From Bythopirellula goksoeyrii (GTDB lineage: Bacteria; Planctomycetota; Planctomycetia; Pirellulales; Lacipirellulaceae): a DNA stretch of 64,000 nt. Below the pieces are notes generated by a model, which saw only the letters and a program-made list of their open reading frames with translations, had not been told where the DNA came from and searched no databases. The stretch spans positions 5,715,257 through 5,779,256 of the forward strand of contig NZ_CP042913.1 of the NCBI RefSeq assembly GCF_008065115.1. Direction: 5' to 3'. Below are positions 1-9,189 of the stretch, one piece after another. Within the stretch, counting starts at the first letter, position 1. Every line of letters starts with the position of its first letter. A program made the position numbers and the translations under genes.

Positions 1-2
1 AA

Positions 3-1364
3 ATAGAAGTCCCTGTCATGCGCTGGCCAGGCGGGTGTTTCGCTGATGAGTACCACTGGATGGATGGTATAGGCCCTAGAGAAGACCGCCCCGTTATTCT
101 CAATACACAGTCTGGTAAGAGACCCGAGAATAATCATTTCGGCACACATGAATTTATGGATTTCTGTGAGCAGGTCGGATGTGAACCATACATTTGTGGA
201 AACGTTGGAAGTGGAACGGTGGAAGAGTTGTCCAAATGGGTGGAATACATGACCTTCGGCGGCTCCAGCACCATGGCAGATTTAAGGCGAAAGAACGGAC
301 GTGACAAACCCTGGAAGGTTAAGTACTGGGCTGTCGGCAATGAAAACGAGGGATGCGGCGGAAGCATGCCTCCTGAATACTACGCCTATCTCTACCGTCG
401 TTTTCAGACCTATATGAACTCATACTCAGGCAATGAGCTCTACAAAGTTGCATGTGGTCCAATCGGTACGGATTTCAATTGGCTGGATGTTCTCATGGAC
501 AAGGCCACTGGATACATGAATGGAATCGCACTTCATAACTATGTGTGGTCAGGGGAACGCTCCCAATCATCAATCAATTTTGGAGAAGACGACTGGTTCT
601 TCCTGCTGCGAAGGTCCTTTCGTCAAGAGGAGTTCATAAAGAGAAGTGTTGAAATCATGGACGAATATGATCCCGACAAAAATGTTGCAATCATCTTTGA
701 TGAATGGGGCGCATGGCATGAGGAGGTCATGCCTGGCGTGAATCCATTTGATTGCTATCAGCAGAGCACATTACGCGACGCAATGGTGGCTGCTATTCAT
801 TTCAATATATTTCATCGCTATGCCGACCGCATTCACATGGCCAACATTGCTCAAACCGTTAACGTGATTCAATCAATAATCCTGACCAAGAGTGAGAAGA
901 TGATATTGACGCCCACATACCATGTCTTTGATATGTACAAGGTGCATCAGGACGCCACATACCTTCCAATGCAAATCGAATGTGGAACTTATTCACATGA
1001 AGCGGCATTGACTAAAGAAATGTCGGACGATTCACGTGACAGACCTTATGTTGACCACTTTGGCCCTTTGAACAAAATACCCGTCCTCACAGCCACTGCT
1101 TCCCGTGATGCGTCGGGCAAGATCCATATAGCTATAACCAACGTAGATCCGAACAATGGCGCAACGGTGAACTGTGAGATACAGGGCGCGGACATCAAGA
1201 ACGTATCGGGCACTATCCTGACCGCGCCGGAGATGAACACGCACAACACCTTCGACAAGCCGCATGCCCTCAAGCCGGAGGCTTTTGACGCTTTCGATCG
1301 GGAAGGTGAGAAGCTAGTGATCAGGATGCCGTCTAAGTCGATTGTCGCCTTGGAGCTGGACTGA
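3..1364 (+). CDS. GH51 alpha-L-arabinofuranosidase, 5' end missing
   Basis: This protein should release terminal alpha-L-arabinofuranose from arabinan or arabinoxylan. The frame is open to the left edge, so the N-terminus is missing; the first visible residues run into the GH51 segment RWPGGCFADEYHW. Counted from the first visible Met (position 18), the acid/base Glu is residue 109 in WAVGNENEGCGG and the nucleophile is residue 229 in IIFDEWGAWH. The C-terminal part after about residue 350 is the expected beta-sandwich. It heads a co-directional run of glycosidase genes, with only 64 bp to the next gene. The family call is firm; the exact substrate is inferred. Confidence 0.93.
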   Translation: MEVPVMRWPGGCFADEYHWMDGIGPREDRPVILNTQSGKRPENNHFGTHEFMDFCEQVGCEPYICGNVGSGTVEELSKWVEYMTFGGSSTMADLRRKNGRDKPWKVKYWAVGNENEGCGGSMPPEYYAYLYRRFQTYMNSYSGNELYKVACGPIGTDFNWLDVLMDKATGYMNGIALHNYVWSGERSQSSINFGEDDWFFLLRRSFRQEEFIKRSVEIMDEYDPDKNVAIIFDEWGAWHEEVMPGVNPFDCYQQSTLRDAMVAAIHFNIFHRYADRIHMANIAQTVNVIQSIILTKSEKMILTPTYHVFDMYKVHQDATYLPMQIECGTYSHEAALTKEMSDDSRDRPYVDHFGPLNKIPVLTATASRDASGKIHIAITNVDPNNGATVNCEIQGADIKNVSGTILTAPEMNTHNTFDKPHALKPEAFDAFDREGEKLVIRMPSKSIVALELD

Positions 1365-1428
1365 CGGTGGTGGGCGTACACACGCGCATCGTTAGCCTTA
1401 TAACAATGGTTGCATAAAGGGAGGAAGA

Positions 1429-2451
1429 GTGTTGATTACCTTCAGACATCAGAACTTTCATCTTCTAATCAGGATGGCCATCGCGTCGGCTCTTGTGCTG
1501 GTTGCCGGGTTGGCCAACGGCGAAGCAACGCAGCAATCCACGGAATACAGTGCGTATCTAATGGCCTATTTCACGGATTACATTGACGATCCGTCGCCGG
1601 ACAGGGCTTACGGATTGCGTTATGCCTACAGTAAAGACGCGCGTAACTGGAAAGCCCTGAACAATGGCAAGCCCGTATTTGACGCTAAGGCCTACCTGCG
1701 TGATCCCTTTGTAAAGAGGGTCAAAGGCAAGTTCCATATGGTTCACACAAAAGGGATGGAATACCCGACAATATTCCATTGGGAATCTACGGACCTCATC
1801 AATTGGAAAGGCGGCGAGATAGATGTAGTCCACCCGTCAGGCAATAAAGCATGGGCTCCAGAGTTCTTCTATGTAGAATCTGAGGATCTCTTCTACGTCT
1901 ACTGGGCATCTAACTACGAAGATCTCCATACCATGCACTATGTAACGACAAAGGATTGGACTGACATTACGCCCGAAAGGTCAGACATCTTTTACAACAT
2001 TGGAATGCATGACATCGATTTGACCATTGTTGAACATGATGGAACCTATTATGGCTTCCACAAACCGGGCGCTGCTGAGGATTTCATGGGAAACAGGCTG
2101 TCTGTTTCGAAAAGCCTTAAACCAGGTGAGGTGACCTTCGGAAAGGACGGGCCAGGCAAGGTCGTCTTCCCCGATTCACATAAGGGCGGAACCGAGGGCC
2201 CTGAAGTGATTAAGCTGATCGGGCAGGACAAATGGTATATCTACGGAGACCCCTTCGCAGCGCCTTTAGAAGCCTGGGAGACAACGGATTTTGTCAAGTA
2301 CACCAAAATCCCTGTGACAACACCGTTGGGAGCGAAGCACTGCAGCATGATTCCGATAACCCAGAAGGAACTGGACACGCTCCTCAAGGAATATCCCAAC
2401 ACCCGAACGCCGGCTGACCCCGGCCAAAACGATAGCAGTTCCCAAAACTAG
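1429..2451 (+). CDS. secreted GH43-like five-bladed beta-propeller glycosidase
   Basis: This is probably an exported arabinosidase or xylosidase of the GH43 type. The GTG start is supported by an upstream GGGAGGAAG ribosome site. A signal peptide ends near residue 32 (hydrophobic IASALVLVAGLANGEA). Propeller landmarks in order are GLRYAYSKDARNW (62-74), RDPF with Asp92, WAPEFFY (142-148), HDIDLTIV around residue 195, and GTEGPEV with Glu256 as the likely general acid. It lies between the GH51 and GH32 genes with about 60-bp gaps, so an operon is likely. GH43 and GH32 share the fold, so the exact subfamily and specificity are open. Confidence 0.75.
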   Translation: MLITFRHQNFHLLIRMAIASALVLVAGLANGEATQQSTEYSAYLMAYFTDYIDDPSPDRAYGLRYAYSKDARNWKALNNGKPVFDAKAYLRDPFVKRVKGKFHMVHTKGMEYPTIFHWESTDLINWKGGEIDVVHPSGNKAWAPEFFYVESEDLFYVYWASNYEDLHTMHYVTTKDWTDITPERSDIFYNIGMHDIDLTIVEHDGTYYGFHKPGAAEDFMGNRLSVSKSLKPGEVTFGKDGPGKVVFPDSHKGGTEGPEVIKLIGQDKWYIYGDPFAAPLEAWETTDFVKYTKIPVTTPLGAKHCSMIPITQKELDTLLKEYPNTRTPADPGQNDSSSQN

Positions 2452-2512
2452 ATGGTGAAGATGAACACAGGATGCGTGTTCTGAATTCGACATAAGATAT
2501 CGGAGGAATTCC

Positions 2513-4231
2513 ATGTTCAAACCCAAGACAGTTCTTGTCACCACAGTTGCCATATGTCTCTGCGCGGTCGGCGCGGTCGGCGCGTTTGCCGCTGACCGGG
2601 GAATCGAGATTACGGAGAAGTACCTGAATATTCCCGTCAAACATGGCGCGGACAAGGTTCTTATCAGCCTTCAGGTGGATGACGAGAAAGTGCGCGAATT
2701 CACAGTAAGTCTGGCTTCGGGCGAGCCTGACTATTGGATCTACCTGGAAGTACAGGAGTTCATTGGGAAAACGGGATTTCTATGGGCCTGGACACTGCCC
2801 GAGAGTCACTCGAAGGGCTTCGAGGCAATCTACTGTGACGACACCTTTCCCGGTGAACAAAACCTCTATAAGGAAGAACTTCGTCCCCAGTTTCATTTCT
2901 CCTCAAAGCGAGGCTGGACTAACGATCCAAACGGGCTGATGTACTACGAGGGCGAGTATCACATGTTCTACCAGCACAATCCGTTTGGCTGGGAATGGGG
3001 AAACATGACGTGGGGACACGCCATCAGCACCGACCTTGTCCATTGGGTCGAACAGGGCGACAAGCTGCATGCGGATGCGGGTGGCACCATGTTCTCCGGG
3101 TCAGGCGTGGTTGACTGGAACAACACCACAGGATTCCAGACTGGCGACGAGCCCCCCATGATTCTCATCTACACGATCGCCGGCAATAACAGCCCCTGGT
3201 CTGAGGGTAAGCCGTTTACCCAGGGCCTTGCCTACAGCAATGACCGGGGACGGACCTGGACCAAGTATGCAGGCAACCCTGTTCAGGAACGCCTGCGCAG
3301 GGCCAATCGCGATCCAAAGGTCCAATGGCACGAAGAACTCGGGGAATGGGTCATCGTAATGTACCTGCGCGCTCCCGACGTCGGCTTCTTCACATCACCG
3401 AACCTGAAGCGGTGGGAGCTTCGCAGCATGATGCAGTCCAACCATGAGTGCCCTGAACTGGTTGAATTGGCCGTAGACGGTGACAAGAGCAATACGAAGT
3501 GGGTTCACTATGCTGCACATGGTGAATATTTTATTGGAGATTTCAATGGCACAGAATACACAAAAGAAACGGAAGCGGTCCGTTTCAACTATGGCAACAT
3601 GTTCTACGCCTCCCAGATGTTCAACGACATTCCCGACGAGGACGGCCGTGCCATTCAGATAGCCTGGGCGCGGGTCAACCTGCCGAACATGCCGTTCAAC
3701 CAGATGATGACCTTCCCGGTTTCGTTGTCGCTACGCACAACTGAAGATGGACTGCGGATGTTTGCCTATCCCGTCGAGGAAATTGAGAAGATCCATGGCA
3801 AGCGGCACCAGTGGAAGAATGAAGAGTTTGAACCTGGCGAGAATCCGCTGGAAGAGGTGAAGGGCAATCTCTTTGACATAGATGCTGAGATTGATTTAGG
3901 CGACGCGGACGAGATTGGATTCGAAATCAATGGTTTTCCCGTGACCTATATCGTTGAAGAGAATCTCCTTATCGGTGGTACAGGCAATGAGGGAGACGAG
4001 TTCAGTCAGGGTGAAACAAAGGCAGAACTCAAGCCAGTCGACGGCAAAATTAGCCTCCGCATTCTCGTCGACCGGCCTTCAGTGGAGATCTTTGCCAACG
4101 GAGGTCGTATCTACATGCCGATGCAAGCCGTCCGCGACCTCCATAACAAGTCGCTGAAGGTCTACGCCAAAGGCGGGGCCGCCCGCATCGAGAAATTGAC
4201 GGTTCACGAGGTGAAGTCCATCTGGCCATAA
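2513..4231 (+). CDS. secreted GH32 fructan hydrolase (levanase/inulinase type)
   Basis: This exported enzyme should cleave beta-fructosyl linkages in levan, inulin or sucrose. All GH32 signatures are present: nucleophile Asp138 in WTNDPNG, Asp267 in the RDP motif, and acid/base Glu312 in HECPEL. A signal peptide ends near AFAA (residues 24-27). Residues 30-120 form an additional domain ahead of the propeller, as seen in some levanases. A C-terminal beta-sandwich with the typical VDRPSVEIFANGG segment follows. The start has a strong GGAGG site 7-8 bp upstream. It is third in the co-directional glycosidase cluster. Confidence 0.93.
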   Translation: MFKPKTVLVTTVAICLCAVGAVGAFAADRGIEITEKYLNIPVKHGADKVLISLQVDDEKVREFTVSLASGEPDYWIYLEVQEFIGKTGFLWAWTLPESHSKGFEAIYCDDTFPGEQNLYKEELRPQFHFSSKRGWTNDPNGLMYYEGEYHMFYQHNPFGWEWGNMTWGHAISTDLVHWVEQGDKLHADAGGTMFSGSGVVDWNNTTGFQTGDEPPMILIYTIAGNNSPWSEGKPFTQGLAYSNDRGRTWTKYAGNPVQERLRRANRDPKVQWHEELGEWVIVMYLRAPDVGFFTSPNLKRWELRSMMQSNHECPELVELAVDGDKSNTKWVHYAAHGEYFIGDFNGTEYTKETEAVRFNYGNMFYASQMFNDIPDEDGRAIQIAWARVNLPNMPFNQMMTFPVSLSLRTTEDGLRMFAYPVEEIEKIHGKRHQWKNEEFEPGENPLEEVKGNLFDIDAEIDLGDADEIGFEINGFPVTYIVEENLLIGGTGNEGDEFSQGETKAELKPVDGKISLRILVDRPSVEIFANGGRIYMPMQAVRDLHNKSLKVYAKGGAARIEKLTVHEVKSIWP

Positions 4232-4319
4232 ACAAGCCAGGTCTCATGACCAAGACAGTCCATCTCAAAGTGAATCATCATCTTGACCTAAGTTGGAAGT
4301 CCTGAAGGAGGTTGAACGA

Positions 4320-6578
4320 ATGCAATATATTTCCTGTTGTGTGATAATTCTGATCTTGATGTTCTCCGCTGCTAATGTGGGGGCGGATGAAAACGCCGAA
4401 CTGCAAGAGAGATTCTCCAAGTGGATCAACGAGCGCGTGAAGCAGGAGAAGCAGCAGCACGGATTTCATCGCGGGGCACATGAGGAGAAGCTCGCCGAGA
4501 AGCGAGGCATGAACATCCCGGATGGGAAGTATACCACCGATGAGCTTACGTTCGACGACACGTTTCAGGCTCCTGATGATCCGCAGCAATGGCCGCTCTG
4601 GCGTGATTGGCTGCATCAGTGGCGCTTAGACAAGCGGAAGGCCCTGGACTATGACGACTCGTACTACAGCGATGAGGCTTTCGCCTGGATCCCGTCCAAC
4701 TATGTGTCAGGTTTACTTATGCTGTGGGACACGGCGCTATTGGACCCTGATGAAGGACGATACAAGGTTGAAGAGTTCATCGAGCACGGGAAGAAGGAAT
4801 TCGGCGGATTCGACAGCGTCGTGTTATGGCTTCCCTATCCGATCCTCGGAATTAGCAAGCGGAATCAAACCGATGTCTACCGGGACATGCCGGGCGGCCT
4901 GGAAGGTGTACGCGCCATAACCGAGGTCTTCCACAAGCATGGTATTGAGGTGTTCATGCCGTTCCTGCCGTGGGACAGCGGAACCCGCCAGGAAGACAAA
5001 ACGGATGCGGAAGTTTTGCTATCGACAACGGAAGCCATCAATGCGGACGGCATCTATCTTGACACGTGGTACGAATGCGCGCCGTTACGCCTTGAACTGG
5101 ACAAGATTCGACCCGGTCTGGCAATTGACACTGAACTGCCCGTACCGATCGAGTATGTTGCAGAGCACCAGATGTCCTGGGGGCAAATGAAACCGTGGAG
5201 AACCTGGTTGTTCGAGGACAGTCGCGCGCCGAGTGTGATCAAGAGCAAGTGGTTGGAACGCAGGCACGTGGTGCGCCCCACGAACCGATGGATTCTCGAG
5301 CGTACGGGCGAACTTCAGGCCTCGTGGATGAACGGTACGGGAACCTTGATATGGGAGAACCGGTTCGGATGCTGGAACGGATGGGATGAGCGGGCACGTT
5401 CCATGCTGCGGTCGATGGTCCCGATCCAGCGACGTTATGTAAACCTGTTTGCCGGAGAGGGGTGGACCCCACTGGTGGAGCACAGGGGAAAGGACGTGTT
5501 TGCCAGCCTGTGGGAAGGCGATGGTTTAAGACTATGGACGCTTGTCAACCGGGCGGAGGCAGCTTACAGCGGGAACCTGCTGGCCGTACCCCATGATGGG
5601 AATACCCGGTACTTCGATCTGATGAGGGGCGAGGAAGCCAACGTGAAAATCGAAAAAGGCGTTGCCTCTATTGACGGGGAGATTGACGCGAGGGGGCTCG
5701 GCGGATTCCTGGCGCTACCTGAGGATGCGGTCACAAGGGATCTCAACGAGTTCCTGGAGGGGCAGGCGAAGATTTTCGGGAGGAGAAACTGGGATCCGAC
5801 GTTCCCCGAAGGAAAGAAGCAGTTCCTCAATCCTGTTTCGCGAACACAGAAATACGATGTGGACAACAAGCCTGGGAACATGACTGTAATCCCCGCGACT
5901 GGGTCTCAACTCAAAAGAACTTTCAATGAAGGCGCGTTCCCGCAAGGTTTCCACGACACACTGTTGGAGGAGGTGAACGTGGAACTCTCTGAGTACGCGA
6001 TTGATCTGACTCCAGTTACGAACGCGGAGTACGAGGAGTTCTTGAACGCATCGGGCTACAAACCGCGTCATCAGGTCAACTTCCTGAAGCATTGGGTCGA
6101 CGGTAAGCCCCCGGCAGGTAAAGAGGATCATCCCGTGGTGTACGTCGATTTAACCGATGCTCGAGCGTATGCCCAGTGGGCGGGAAAGCGCCTGCCTACG
6201 GATGCGGAATGGCAATATGCGGCCGAGGGGCCGAAGGGCCTGAAGTATCCGTGGGGCGACACGATGGAATCGGACCGAGTCAACCCGGGTGACGCCACCA
6301 CAAGTGTACGCGCGTTTCCTAAAGGACGCTCGCCTTTTGGCTGCTACGATATGTGCGGCAATACCTGGGAATGGACGGAGAGCGGACAGACGGACGATGG
6401 GCGAACACGTTATTGCCTCATTCGAGGAGGCTCCTATTTTAATGCCGAAAATTCAAGCTGGTATGTAGCCGGCGGGCCGCAGCCCTGTAACCGAGCGACG
6501 AAGATGCTGTTGGTATGGCCTGGCTTGGACCGCTGCTCAACGATCGGATTCCGATGTGTTGTAGATTTGAAGGACTGA
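4320..6578 (+). CDS. secreted barrel-like glycosidase fused to FGE/sulfatase-modifying-factor domain
   Basis: The start at 4320 is chosen because AAGGAGG lies 7-8 bp before it and a clean signal peptide follows (MQYISCCVIILILMFSAANV). An upstream in-frame TTG at 4293 is less likely. Residues about 90-480 resemble a TIM barrel with a C-terminal beta domain of the alpha-galactosidase kind; the strand ADGIYLDTW offers a candidate catalytic Asp. Residues about 530-750 form an FGE/SUMF1-superfamily domain, shown by PVTNAEYEEFL, WAGKRLPTDAEWQYAAEG, PWGD, NTWEWTESG, IRGGSYF and IGFRCV. Many such domains are non-catalytic binding modules, and that may apply here. The fusion is unusual; neither activity is proven. 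Confidence 0.6.
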   Translation: MQYISCCVIILILMFSAANVGADENAELQERFSKWINERVKQEKQQHGFHRGAHEEKLAEKRGMNIPDGKYTTDELTFDDTFQAPDDPQQWPLWRDWLHQWRLDKRKALDYDDSYYSDEAFAWIPSNYVSGLLMLWDTALLDPDEGRYKVEEFIEHGKKEFGGFDSVVLWLPYPILGISKRNQTDVYRDMPGGLEGVRAITEVFHKHGIEVFMPFLPWDSGTRQEDKTDAEVLLSTTEAINADGIYLDTWYECAPLRLELDKIRPGLAIDTELPVPIEYVAEHQMSWGQMKPWRTWLFEDSRAPSVIKSKWLERRHVVRPTNRWILERTGELQASWMNGTGTLIWENRFGCWNGWDERARSMLRSMVPIQRRYVNLFAGEGWTPLVEHRGKDVFASLWEGDGLRLWTLVNRAEAAYSGNLLAVPHDGNTRYFDLMRGEEANVKIEKGVASIDGEIDARGLGGFLALPEDAVTRDLNEFLEGQAKIFGRRNWDPTFPEGKKQFLNPVSRTQKYDVDNKPGNMTVIPATGSQLKRTFNEGAFPQGFHDTLLEEVNVELSEYAIDLTPVTNAEYEEFLNASGYKPRHQVNFLKHWVDGKPPAGKEDHPVVYVDLTDARAYAQWAGKRLPTDAEWQYAAEGPKGLKYPWGDTMESDRVNPGDATTSVRAFPKGRSPFGCYDMCGNTWEWTESGQTDDGRTRYCLIRGGSYFNAENSSWYVAGGPQPCNRATKMLLVWPGLDRCSTIGFRCVVDLKD

Positions 6579-6677
6579 GGCGTCGTGCAGAATCAGCTAA
6601 AAACGAACTCATTTATGGGAATTGTCGGATCCAATTGATGAAGCAATAAAAAACGCATGGAAAAGGAAGAAAGAATA

Positions 6678-8168
6678 ATGATTGCCAGCTGGAAAAGCAA
6701 CGGTGTTCCTCTATGGGGATGGGTCGCTTCGCTCGTTGTTCTACTCAATATGGGCCACTGCGTAGCCGTGGCGGACGAGCCGGAGCTATCAGGGATCGAG
6801 CGAAATCGCTATCTTCTGCTCGACTCGCGCATTATTGGCCATACTGAGAATGCAGAGTTGACCCTCGGTAGAGCTAAGAAGAGCAGTTCGAATCCGTTGT
6901 TCGAGGAAGACAAACCGTGGGAAGTGCGTTTTGACAACCTGTACGCGAATGTGATGTTTGACGAGGAGGAGGGGATTTACAAATGCTGGTACAGCCCCTT
7001 CATCAAGGACATCTCATCGAAGGGCATGACGATTTCGGAACGAAAAGAACGTGAGTACGCAGCGTCAACTAGGGAAATGGCTATCTGCTATGCTACATCC
7101 AAAGATGGTATCAACTGGGTAAAACCGGAATTGGGCGTTGTCGAATTCGAAGGGAGCAAAGCCAATAACATCCTGTGGCGTGGCACACCAAGGACAGGGT
7201 CAGAAAAAGGCGATGCGGGAACCTGGGCAGGACCCCACGGTTCAGGGATTTTCAAGGACCTCCGCGAACCCGATCCCAATCGCCGCTACAAGGCCCTTAT
7301 CAAGTATGAGATACTTTCCGTTGCATTTTCCCCCGACGGCATCCACTGGGACGAGGCCATCGCCTGTCCCGAAGCCGATAGTGCCGGGGATACACATAAC
7401 AATGCCTTCTGGGCGCCAACCTTAGGCAAATATGTGGGCATAACACGCGAGTGGGGCGAGCCGTTTGGCCGACAGGTTGCACGCACAACCAGTGAAGATT
7501 TCATCAACTGGGAAAAATGTGAGATCGTACTTGAAGGTATAGATCCGCGTTATCAGACATATTCCATGCCTGTTTTCTATCATGGCGGTATCTATCTTGG
7601 ACTGGTTGCGATCCACGACCAGGAGGATGATCTTGTCTGGACTGAATTGACCTGGAGTCCTGATACGATAAAGTGGAATCGCGTATTACCCGGCACGCCG
7701 TTCATTGGCAACGACGGCAAAGAAGGCGACTATGACTGGGGCTGTGTTTATGCCGCGGCCGGTCCTGTATTTCTGGAAGATGAGATTCGCTTGTATTACG
7801 GCGGTAGTGACGGCCATCACAACATTTGGCGCAATGGCTACTTCTGTCTCGCGACTTTGCGGCCCGACGGTTTCGCAGGGTACAAACAAACGGAAACGAT
7901 TAAGTCCGCGACGCTTAGGACAACTGCAATAAGCCCCGGAACGGGCCCCTTGCAAGTTTCCGCAGACATTGCCGAAGTGGGATATGTCAAACTTAGAGTA
8001 TTCGACGAGAATAACGAACAAATAGCCGAAAGCGAGCCGCTCCACGGCTTATTGTCAGACGAAGAAATAAGCTGGCAAAACGGATTCAACGCCTCGGAGC
8101 AGGAGAAAATTAAGATCGAATTCGAGTTTCAACACGCGACCATCTACTCGTTCAACTTCGGGAACTAA
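6678..8168 (+). CDS. secreted beta-propeller protein related to GH43/GH32 enzymes
   Basis: The start at 6678 follows AAAAGGAAGAAAG and gives a signal peptide ending near CVAVADEP. An in-frame ATG at 6657 lacks a ribosome site. The body has the repeated aromatic and Asp-rich strands of a five-bladed propeller: NLYANVMFDEEEGIYKCWY, CYATSKDGINWVKPELG, AFSPDGIHWDE and ARTTSEDFINWEKCE. Proteins of this layout are common in planctomycetes and are annotated as glycoside hydrolases. The last 90 residues look like a small beta-sandwich. It closes the glycosidase run. The catalytic residues and the substrate cannot be named from sequence alone. Confidence 0.6.
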   Translation: MIASWKSNGVPLWGWVASLVVLLNMGHCVAVADEPELSGIERNRYLLLDSRIIGHTENAELTLGRAKKSSSNPLFEEDKPWEVRFDNLYANVMFDEEEGIYKCWYSPFIKDISSKGMTISERKEREYAASTREMAICYATSKDGINWVKPELGVVEFEGSKANNILWRGTPRTGSEKGDAGTWAGPHGSGIFKDLREPDPNRRYKALIKYEILSVAFSPDGIHWDEAIACPEADSAGDTHNNAFWAPTLGKYVGITREWGEPFGRQVARTTSEDFINWEKCEIVLEGIDPRYQTYSMPVFYHGGIYLGLVAIHDQEDDLVWTELTWSPDTIKWNRVLPGTPFIGNDGKEGDYDWGCVYAAAGPVFLEDEIRLYYGGSDGHHNIWRNGYFCLATLRPDGFAGYKQTETIKSATLRTTAISPGTGPLQVSADIAEVGYVKLRVFDENNEQIAESEPLHGLLSDEEISWQNGFNASEQEKIKIEFEFQHATIYSFNFGN

Positions 8169-8221
8169 TACGGAATAGATAAGACCTGTAATGTTGGGCA
8201 ATGCTAACACCTCTGCAGGTT

Positions 8222-8252
8222 AGCAGCCCGTTGATTTATTCAATGGGCTGTT
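8222..8252. repeat. stem-loop downstream of glycosidase cluster
   Basis: Arms of 13 nt at 8222-8234 and 8240-8252 pair with two G-T type contacts around a 5-nt loop (AGCAGCCCG... / ...GGGCTGTT). No T-run follows, so it is not a classical intrinsic terminator. It may end or protect the upstream transcript, or be a dispersed palindrome. Confidence 0.45.
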
Positions 8253-8282
8253 AGGAGAGAAAAAGGGGCAATTGGGCTCTAG

Positions 8283-9122
8283 ATGAAGCGGCGACAATGG
8301 GGGCGCACGGCGCCGATGACGGGACATAATGTGGAAGCGAAATCCGATTTGTTTGTCTACCGGGAACTTACGGACCAAGAAAAAGATTTCTATGCCGATC
8401 AAGGCTATTTGAACTTGGGCCGGCTCTTGACCGAGCGCGGCGTCCGGCAGATGCTCGATGAAGTCATGAGCGTCTGGACCGCTGAGAAAGGCCCCGCCAA
8501 TCCTGACAAGACATGGCTAGAGAACGCCCTGCGCCCGGACATTCATCATTGTTCCGATGCGGTGCGCAAGTATTATTTCAGCGGGCCCTTAGTCGACATC
8601 GCGGAACACCTCATTGGGCCAAATATCAAAGGCGCAACGTCGCAATTGACGTTCAAGATGCGCGGAAACACGATGCCTTTTCCTTGGCACCAAGACAACG
8701 CTTATGGCGAGTTGGATCCGTACAACGCACTCACGTGCCTGACGGCGCTGGACGACACGGACCTCGACAACGGCTGCTTGTGGATTATTCCTGGCAGCCA
8801 CAAACAGGGCCAGTTAGCATTTGCGCGGTCCAAAGTAGATCGAGCCGCTCTCCGCCCGGTCGAAATGAAGGCCAATGAAAAAAACGCGATTCCTGTTCCC
8901 ATGAAGGCCGGCGACTGTCTCGTCTTTCACTGTCACATGATGCACCGCTCGGAAGGTAATAGGTCGAAGGACCGCGATCGGCGTGTCTTGTTCTTGCGCT
9001 ATGCCGATGCCGATGCCGTCGAAGTCTATAATGATCGAAAGCCGCGCCTGGGACGTCTGATTCGTGGAACTACGATTTTCCCAGCGGTGGAAGCCTTCGA
9101 GGCGGACTTGCCGCTGGATTAG
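8283..9122 (+). CDS. phytanoyl-CoA dioxygenase (PhyH) family protein
   Basis: This is a predicted non-haem Fe(II)/2-oxoglutarate oxygenase of the cytoplasm. The iron triad is visible as His136 and Asp138 in PFPWHQDNAYG plus a His in CHMMHRSEGNRS (His221 likely). Arg234 is suited to binding 2-oxoglutarate. The length of 279 residues is normal for the family. The start is uncertain: an in-frame ATG at 8316 would also serve, and only a distant AGGAGA precedes 8283. The gene begins a group of metabolic genes (oxygenase, isomerase, oxidoreductase) that follows the glycosidases. The substrate is unknown. Confidence 0.85.
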   Translation: MKRRQWGRTAPMTGHNVEAKSDLFVYRELTDQEKDFYADQGYLNLGRLLTERGVRQMLDEVMSVWTAEKGPANPDKTWLENALRPDIHHCSDAVRKYYFSGPLVDIAEHLIGPNIKGATSQLTFKMRGNTMPFPWHQDNAYGELDPYNALTCLTALDDTDLDNGCLWIIPGSHKQGQLAFARSKVDRAALRPVEMKANEKNAIPVPMKAGDCLVFHCHMMHRSEGNRSKDRDRRVLFLRYADADAVEVYNDRKPRLGRLIRGTTIFPAVEAFEADLPLD

Positions 9123-9189
9123 GCTTACCGGAGTAAATTCGTTATGCATTCGGAAGCAAGGGCGTTGCTGAGGTGCATTATCTATTTCA

